NCBI RefSeq assembly: GCF_004121055.1
Contig: NZ_PYAL01000007.1
Coordinates: 372,001-436,000 of the forward strand
Source: Achromobacter aloeverae
GTDB lineage: Bacteria; Pseudomonadota; Gammaproteobacteria; Burkholderiales; Burkholderiaceae_B
Reading direction: 5' to 3'
DNA: 64,000 nucleotides
This document shows positions 60,053 to 64,000 of this stretch, in pieces. The translations under genes and the position numbers were made by a program. The notes beneath the pieces were generated by a model. The model was not told the DNA's origin. It was given only the letters and a program-made list of their open reading frames with translations, and ran no database searches. Within the stretch, counting starts at the first letter, position 1, and every line of letters starts with the position of its first letter.

Positions 60053-60114
60053 TTTCCAATGCCGTCTGGAAGAATGGCCGGACCCTCACTCACGTACGTG
60101 GAACCGGTCCATTC

Positions 60115-60978
60115 ATGTCCTCCGCAGCACAAGCCTCTTCCCAGCCGGATAGCGAACAACGCGGCCAGCAACTCTACGATCTCGGCGCGACGTCGGTGTT
60201 CAGCCTCGCCGCCGACAACCGCTTCGTCTACACGCTCTACGTTCCCGAATCCCTGGGCAAGACCGCGTCCCCTCCTCGACTGGTCGTCGCCGTGCACGGC
60301 ACCGGCCGCCAGTTCGTCGACTACCGCAACGCCTATGCGGAGTTCGGCCGTTGGAACAACTGCGTCATACTTTGTCCGCTCTTCCCGATCGGCGTGCTGG
60401 GCGACGGCAACCGCAGCGGCTTCAAGTACATCCAGGAAGGCGACATCCGATACGACCAGGTCTTGCTGGCCATGGTCGATGAAGTCGCGCGCAAGTACGA
60501 CCTGGATTTTTCCACCTTCGCGCTGACCGGTTTCTCCGGCGGCGGCCACTTCGTCCACCGCTTCAGCTACCTGCACCCCGAACGCCTCTGGGCACTTTCG
60601 GTCGGCGCCCCGGGCTCCGTGACGCTGATCGATCCCTCGCGCGATTGGTGGGTGGGCACGCGCGACCTGCAGGCCCGTTTCGGCAAGGCGCTCGACCTGG
60701 CTGCCTTGCGGCGCGTCCCCGTGCATATGATCGTCGGGAAGGTGGACCTGGAAACCTGGGAAATCACCCACAAGCCCGGTTCGCGCTACTACATGGAGGG
60801 TGCGAACGACGCCGGCGCCACGCGGCCGGAGCGCATCCAGGCGCTCAAGCGCTCGCTGGAGCAGGCGGGCGTGCGCGTCACCCTGGACCTGGTGGACAAC
60901 ATGTCCCACCAAGGCCTGCGCTCGGTCGAAAAAGTCCAGGCCTTCCTCGCCGCCGTCATCGGCGGCGAGATCCGGTAA
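60115..60978 (+). CDS. Alpha/beta-fold hydrolase (feruloyl-esterase/PHB-depolymerase-like)
   Basis: This 287-residue cytosolic protein has the oxyanion segment VVAVHGTGR near residue 58, the nucleophile elbow GFSGGGH with Ser141, and the terminal His in MSHQGL near residue 266. It is an esterase or amidase of open substrate. No signal peptide is seen and the start at 60115 has only a weak ribosome-binding site. It is the first gene of a three-gene set with an M28 peptidase (25 bp gap) and a Bug protein. Confidence 0.83.
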   Translation: MSSAAQASSQPDSEQRGQQLYDLGATSVFSLAADNRFVYTLYVPESLGKTASPPRLVVAVHGTGRQFVDYRNAYAEFGRWNNCVILCPLFPIGVLGDGNRSGFKYIQEGDIRYDQVLLAMVDEVARKYDLDFSTFALTGFSGGGHFVHRFSYLHPERLWALSVGAPGSVTLIDPSRDWWVGTRDLQARFGKALDLAALRRVPVHMIVGKVDLETWEITHKPGSRYYMEGANDAGATRPERIQALKRSLEQAGVRVTLDLVDNMSHQGLRSVEKVQAFLAAVIGGEIR

Positions 60979-61003
60979 TCGTCTTCTCCCGCCATCAGCA
61001 GCC

Positions 61004-62767
61004 ATGACTCCTACGCAAAATTCCACGCTTACCGCTCGCGCGGCGTCCTATGCGCCATCCAGGGACCGGCTGGCCCGCACGGTCGCCGACCTGTGCGCCC
61101 TCGGCGAAAAAGTCTCCGGCACCCCCGAAGAACAGCAGGCCTGCGACTACCTGACCGCGCAATTGCGGGCGATGGGGGTGTCCTACAAGGTCCATCGCTT
61201 CGACAGCTACATCAGCTATCCGACGGCCACGACCCTGACGCTGCTGGTCCCGGAGGCACGGGACATCCCGGCGGTCGGCGTCGCGTTCACGCGCGACACC
61301 GGCGCCGCCGGTATCGAGGCGGACATCGTGTGGGCCGGCGCGGGGGGCCCGGAACAGTATGCGGACCTGGACGCGCGCGGCAAGATCGCACTCATCGACA
61401 AGCTGCCGACATATGGCCTGTGCGAAGCCGCGCGCAAGGCCGGCGCCGCCGCCCTGGTCGGCATGTCGTCCGGACCGCAGCGACACAAGATGACGTGCTC
61501 GCCGATCTGGGGCGCGCCAGCCTCCAAGGCCGAAGTCGACGCCATGCCCGCTATCGCCGGCGCGTCGATCAACCGCCCGGACGGCGAATGGCTGCGCCAG
61601 CTGGCGCAGCGCGGCGGCGCGCGTGGCCGTCTGGTGGCGCGCGTCGACACCCGGTGGCGCGAAGTGCTGCTGCCCGTGGCGGAGATACCCGGAACCGAGC
61701 CCGAGTTCCTGCTCATGGGCGCGCATTACTGCACGTGGTTCGACGGCGCCACCGACAATATCGGCGCCGTCGCCATCCTGCTGGAACTGGCGCGCCTGTT
61801 CCAGGGCCGCGCCACACCGCCCCGCCATGGCATACGCCTGGCCTGGTGGCCCGGGCACACGCACGGCCGCTATGCGGGGTCGGCATGGTATGCCGACGAG
61901 TTCTGGCACGAATTGAACGACCGCGCCATCGCCTACTTCAACGTCGACATCAATGGCTCGCGCCGCGCCTACAACAAGGCCTTGCGCAACCAGACGGGGG
62001 AAGCCGCGGCCTATACCGCCGCCGTCATGCGCGACGTGCTGGGCGAGATCGATCCCGACCAGGCCGCCAGCATGCAAGCCTGCCTGCGCCGTCCCGAACG
62101 CTATGTCCATCACACGCGCCCGCATCGTGCATCCGACCAGAGTTTCTGGGGCGTGGGCCTGAGCGGGCTGCAAGTGAGCAGCTTCCTGCAAAAGGACGAT
62201 CCGGACCGCCTGCCCAACAGCGGCCTGGCCCGCTGGTGGCATGCCGAAGAGGATACGGTGGAGAACTGCGATCCCGACGTGCTGCTGGAGGACGCGCGGC
62301 TGCACGCGCAACTGGTTCACGGCCTGGTCGACGCCGCCGTGCTGCCGCTGGATCTGCTCGGCATCGCGGGAGACGTCGACGACGCGCTGCGCGAGTACGC
62401 CGAGGCGGCGCCGGAATTGCGCCTGCTGGATGAAATCGCCGCGGCGGTCCAGCGCTTCCGCGGCGCGGCGCAACGCTTCCACGCCGCCGGCGCGCGGCTG
62501 GACCCGGCGGACACAGCCGCCACGGCCGCGTGGAACCGGCGGCTATTGCGGGCGATTCATGGCGTCAACCCCGCCGTCTATCTTCTCGGATCGCCTTTCC
62601 AGCAGGACAGGGCGACCGGCAGCCGGCTGCTGCCGGGCTTCAAGCCCCTCCTGGACTGGCAGGCGCTTTCCACCGACGAACGCCGCATGTTGCGTGTCGC
62701 CCTGCGCCGCGAAGTCAACCGGCTGGTACATGCGCTGGACGAGGCACGGCGCGTCATCGAAACCTGA
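61004..62767 (+). CDS. M28-family peptidase-like protein with altered catalytic motif
   Basis: This 587-residue protein has an M28 zinc-peptidase core with a PA-type insert (residues ~105-200): His241 in LLMGAHYCTWFDGATDN, Asp251 in the same block, Asp315 in AYFNVDINGS and a later His in WHAEEDTVEN. The place of the general-base Glu pair (normally EExGLxGS) reads GHTHGRYAGS (residues 284-293), so the catalytic Glu is missing while other ligands stay. The C-terminal 150 residues form a helical extension. Start at 61004 is chosen for homology; the open frame extends upstream over the hydrolase gene. Aminopeptidase or amidase activity is possible but unproven. Confidence 0.8.
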   Translation: MTPTQNSTLTARAASYAPSRDRLARTVADLCALGEKVSGTPEEQQACDYLTAQLRAMGVSYKVHRFDSYISYPTATTLTLLVPEARDIPAVGVAFTRDTGAAGIEADIVWAGAGGPEQYADLDARGKIALIDKLPTYGLCEAARKAGAAALVGMSSGPQRHKMTCSPIWGAPASKAEVDAMPAIAGASINRPDGEWLRQLAQRGGARGRLVARVDTRWREVLLPVAEIPGTEPEFLLMGAHYCTWFDGATDNIGAVAILLELARLFQGRATPPRHGIRLAWWPGHTHGRYAGSAWYADEFWHELNDRAIAYFNVDINGSRRAYNKALRNQTGEAAAYTAAVMRDVLGEIDPDQAASMQACLRRPERYVHHTRPHRASDQSFWGVGLSGLQVSSFLQKDDPDRLPNSGLARWWHAEEDTVENCDPDVLLEDARLHAQLVHGLVDAAVLPLDLLGIAGDVDDALREYAEAAPELRLLDEIAAAVQRFRGAAQRFHAAGARLDPADTAATAAWNRRLLRAIHGVNPAVYLLGSPFQQDRATGSRLLPGFKPLLDWQALSTDERRMLRVALRREVNRLVHALDEARRVIET

Positions 62768-62851
62768 ATGTCGGCGCCGCAGGAAATGCAGTACCGATAT
62801 CCCCACGCCGTCCTGGCGCGGGGCAACGACAAAATACCGACAAGGGCAAGC

Positions 62852-63868
62852 ATGATGTTCTACGAATCTTCCCGCCGTGCCTTCGTGGCGGCGGCCGCGC
62901 GCTACACCGGCCTGGTCGCTGCATTGGCCATGGCTCTCGTCCCCTTCCCCGCCGCCCATGCCGCCGGCTATCCCGACCGCCCGATACGCCTGGTCGTTCC
63001 CATCGCGGCGGGCAGCGCCACCGACGCGGTCGCCCGGGCGTATGCCCAGGAGCTGGCGCCGATACTTGGCCAACCCATCATCGTCGAAAACCTGCCGGGC
63101 GCCAACGGCACGATAGGCACCTCCAACGTCAAGCGGGCGCCGGCGGATGGCTACACCCTGCTGCTGGGCACGATAGGCACGCACAGCGTCAACCCTTTGC
63201 TGTACAAGAACCTGCCCTACGACGCCGTCAAGGACTACACGCCGGTCTCCATCCTGTCCAAGGTCTCCAATGTCATCGTGGTGCCGGCCACCTCGCCTTA
63301 TCGCACGCTGCAGGATCTCGTCGCCGCCGCGAAGAAAGCGCCGCACACCTTGAATTACGGTACGCCGACGGTAGGGAGCTCGTCCCAGCTGGCCACCGAA
63401 ATGTTCCGGGTACGGGCCGGCATCGATCTCGCGAACATCCCCTACAACGGACCATCCCAGGCGGCCATCGACCTGATTGCCGATCGCATCCAGGTGCTCT
63501 TCGACCCCGTGATCAACGAGTTGGGCAACATCCGCTCCGGCAAGGTCCGCGTCCTGGCGCAAACCGCCAGCCAGCGCGTCCCCGCGCTGCCGGACGTGCC
63601 GACCGTCGCGCAAGCGGGCTATCCGGGCTTCGAGGCGTCCGGTTGGAATGGCATCATGGTGCGCGCCGGAACACCCGCAGCCGTTGTCGAGAAGCTCTCG
63701 GCGGCGATACGCCAAGCCGGCCAGTCCCAGAAGCTGCGCACGATCTTCGAGGGCCAGGGCGTCGAAATCGTGACCTCGCCCTCTCCACAGGACTTCAACG
63801 AGTTCCTGGTGCAGGACCGGAAGAAATGGGCACGGGTGATCGAAGAGTCGCATATCGCGGTCGAGTGA
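62852..63868 (+). CDS. Bug/TctC-family substrate-binding protein
   Basis: This 338-residue periplasmic protein has a long signal peptide (MMFYESSRRAFVAAAARYTGLVAALAMALVPFPAAHA) and the motifs RPIRLVVPIAAGSATDAVARAYAQEL, NLPGANGTIGTSNVKRAPADGYTLLL and IPYNGPSQAAIDL. The start is the first ATG of an ATGATG pair with AAGGG upstream; 62768 would put a non-secretory tail in front. It ends the hydrolase-M28 set and probably captures the compound those enzymes act on. Confidence 0.9.
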   Translation: MMFYESSRRAFVAAAARYTGLVAALAMALVPFPAAHAAGYPDRPIRLVVPIAAGSATDAVARAYAQELAPILGQPIIVENLPGANGTIGTSNVKRAPADGYTLLLGTIGTHSVNPLLYKNLPYDAVKDYTPVSILSKVSNVIVVPATSPYRTLQDLVAAAKKAPHTLNYGTPTVGSSSQLATEMFRVRAGIDLANIPYNGPSQAAIDLIADRIQVLFDPVINELGNIRSGKVRVLAQTASQRVPALPDVPTVAQAGYPGFEASGWNGIMVRAGTPAAVVEKLSAAIRQAGQSQKLRTIFEGQGVEIVTSPSPQDFNEFLVQDRKKWARVIEESHIAVE

Positions 63869-63944
63869 AACGCGCGGCGCCAGGAAGGGCCCGGCGCGAC
63901 AGGCCGGAAAGAATTCGACACAAGATCGGGAACAGGGCCCACAG

Positions 63945-63999
63945 ACGCAGCGATGGTATAAAAAAGGACTTTTGCAGCACCATCGATGCGTCGCTGCGT
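63945..63999. terminator. Nested hairpins at the window end
   Basis: ACGCAGCGA (63945-63953) can pair with TCGCTGCGT (63991-63999), or CGATGGT (63951-63957) with ACCATCG (63979-63985). The two stems share three bases and are mutually exclusive at their junction. An A6 run (63960-63965) and a T4 run (63970-63973) lie in the loop. Position 77 bp after the Bug stop fits a transcription end or an attenuator-like switch; the next gene is outside the window. Confidence 0.45.
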
Positions 64000-64000
64000 G

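Overview
The window looks like chromosome from a high-GC betaproteobacterium of the Alcaligenaceae (Bordetella/Achromobacter type). The reasons are the GC-rich coding style, eight separate periplasmic Bug/TctC solute-binding proteins, and stacks of CaiB-type CoA transferase, MmgE/PrpD, HpcH/HpaI and branched-chain ABC transporter genes under GntR, IclR and LysR control. I see no rRNA, tRNA, insertion sequence, prophage or CRISPR array. Almost every gene is intact, and the whole stretch is catabolic and transport 'accessory' metabolism.

Layout. (1) 1-8.4 kb: a secreted metallo-beta-lactamase (MBL)-fold hydrolase, an atypical SDR, a dehydrogenase-Bug pair, a carboxymuconolactone decarboxylase (CMD)-like protein, a GntR regulator and a PrpD-Bug pair. 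(2) 8.4-16.2 kb, minus strand: one nine-gene operon (SDR, LivH, a LivM-LivG fusion, LivF, LivK, CMD-like, beta-hydroxyacid dehydrogenase, Mn-cupin of the hydroxynitrile-lyase type, NIPSNAP) closed by an intrinsic terminator at 8405-8446. (3) 16.5-22.9 kb: an MBL-fold lactonase, then dehydrogenase, Bug, PrpD and Bug, with a divergent LysR. (4) 22.9-29.5 kb: an IclR repressor and a plus-strand operon of TauD-type dioxygenase, HpcH/HpaI aldolase, Bug, isocitrate-lyase/PEP-mutase family enzyme and a two-subunit aconitase-family hydro-lyase with altered active-site motifs. (5) 29.5-35.9 kb, minus strand: carboxyltransferase, TctC-like binding protein, IclR, CoA transferase, biotin carboxylase and a 72-residue biotin carrier. 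(6) 35.9-46.3 kb: a hydantoin-utilisation locus (dihydropyrimidinase, polar amino-acid ABC importer, DapA-like enzyme, Asp/Glu/hydantoin racemase, FAD oxidase; divergent LysR and D-carbamoylase). (7) 46.3-54.2 kb: a LivKHMGF importer followed by a nitrilase and a heme aldoxime dehydratase, with a divergent TrmB-type regulator. (8) 54.2-63.9 kb: a DHA2 efflux pump, an enolase-superfamily enzyme with a Bug, a RibD-like reductase, and LysR with an alpha/beta hydrolase, a divergent M28 peptidase and a Bug.

How the parts work together. Each block pairs an uptake system with a short enzymatic pathway and its own regulator. The clearest logic is in block 7 (aldoxime to nitrile to carboxylate, coupled to uptake) and block 6 (hydantoin to N-carbamoyl amino acid to amino acid, coupled to uptake). 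Blocks 1-2 appear to be joined by a shared AT-rich element (an identical 14-mer at 5947-5960 and, inverted, at 16344-16357, plus a 19-bp palindrome at 4488-4506), probably the operator of the local GntR protein.

A second layer of structure is not explained by genes. Short perfect or near-perfect tandem repeats (units of 8, 8, 9, 12, 13, 14, 14 and 16 bp) sit in eight of the intergenic gaps, often just in front of a gene. In one case the tract directly abuts a start codon that has no visible Shine-Dalgarno sequence.
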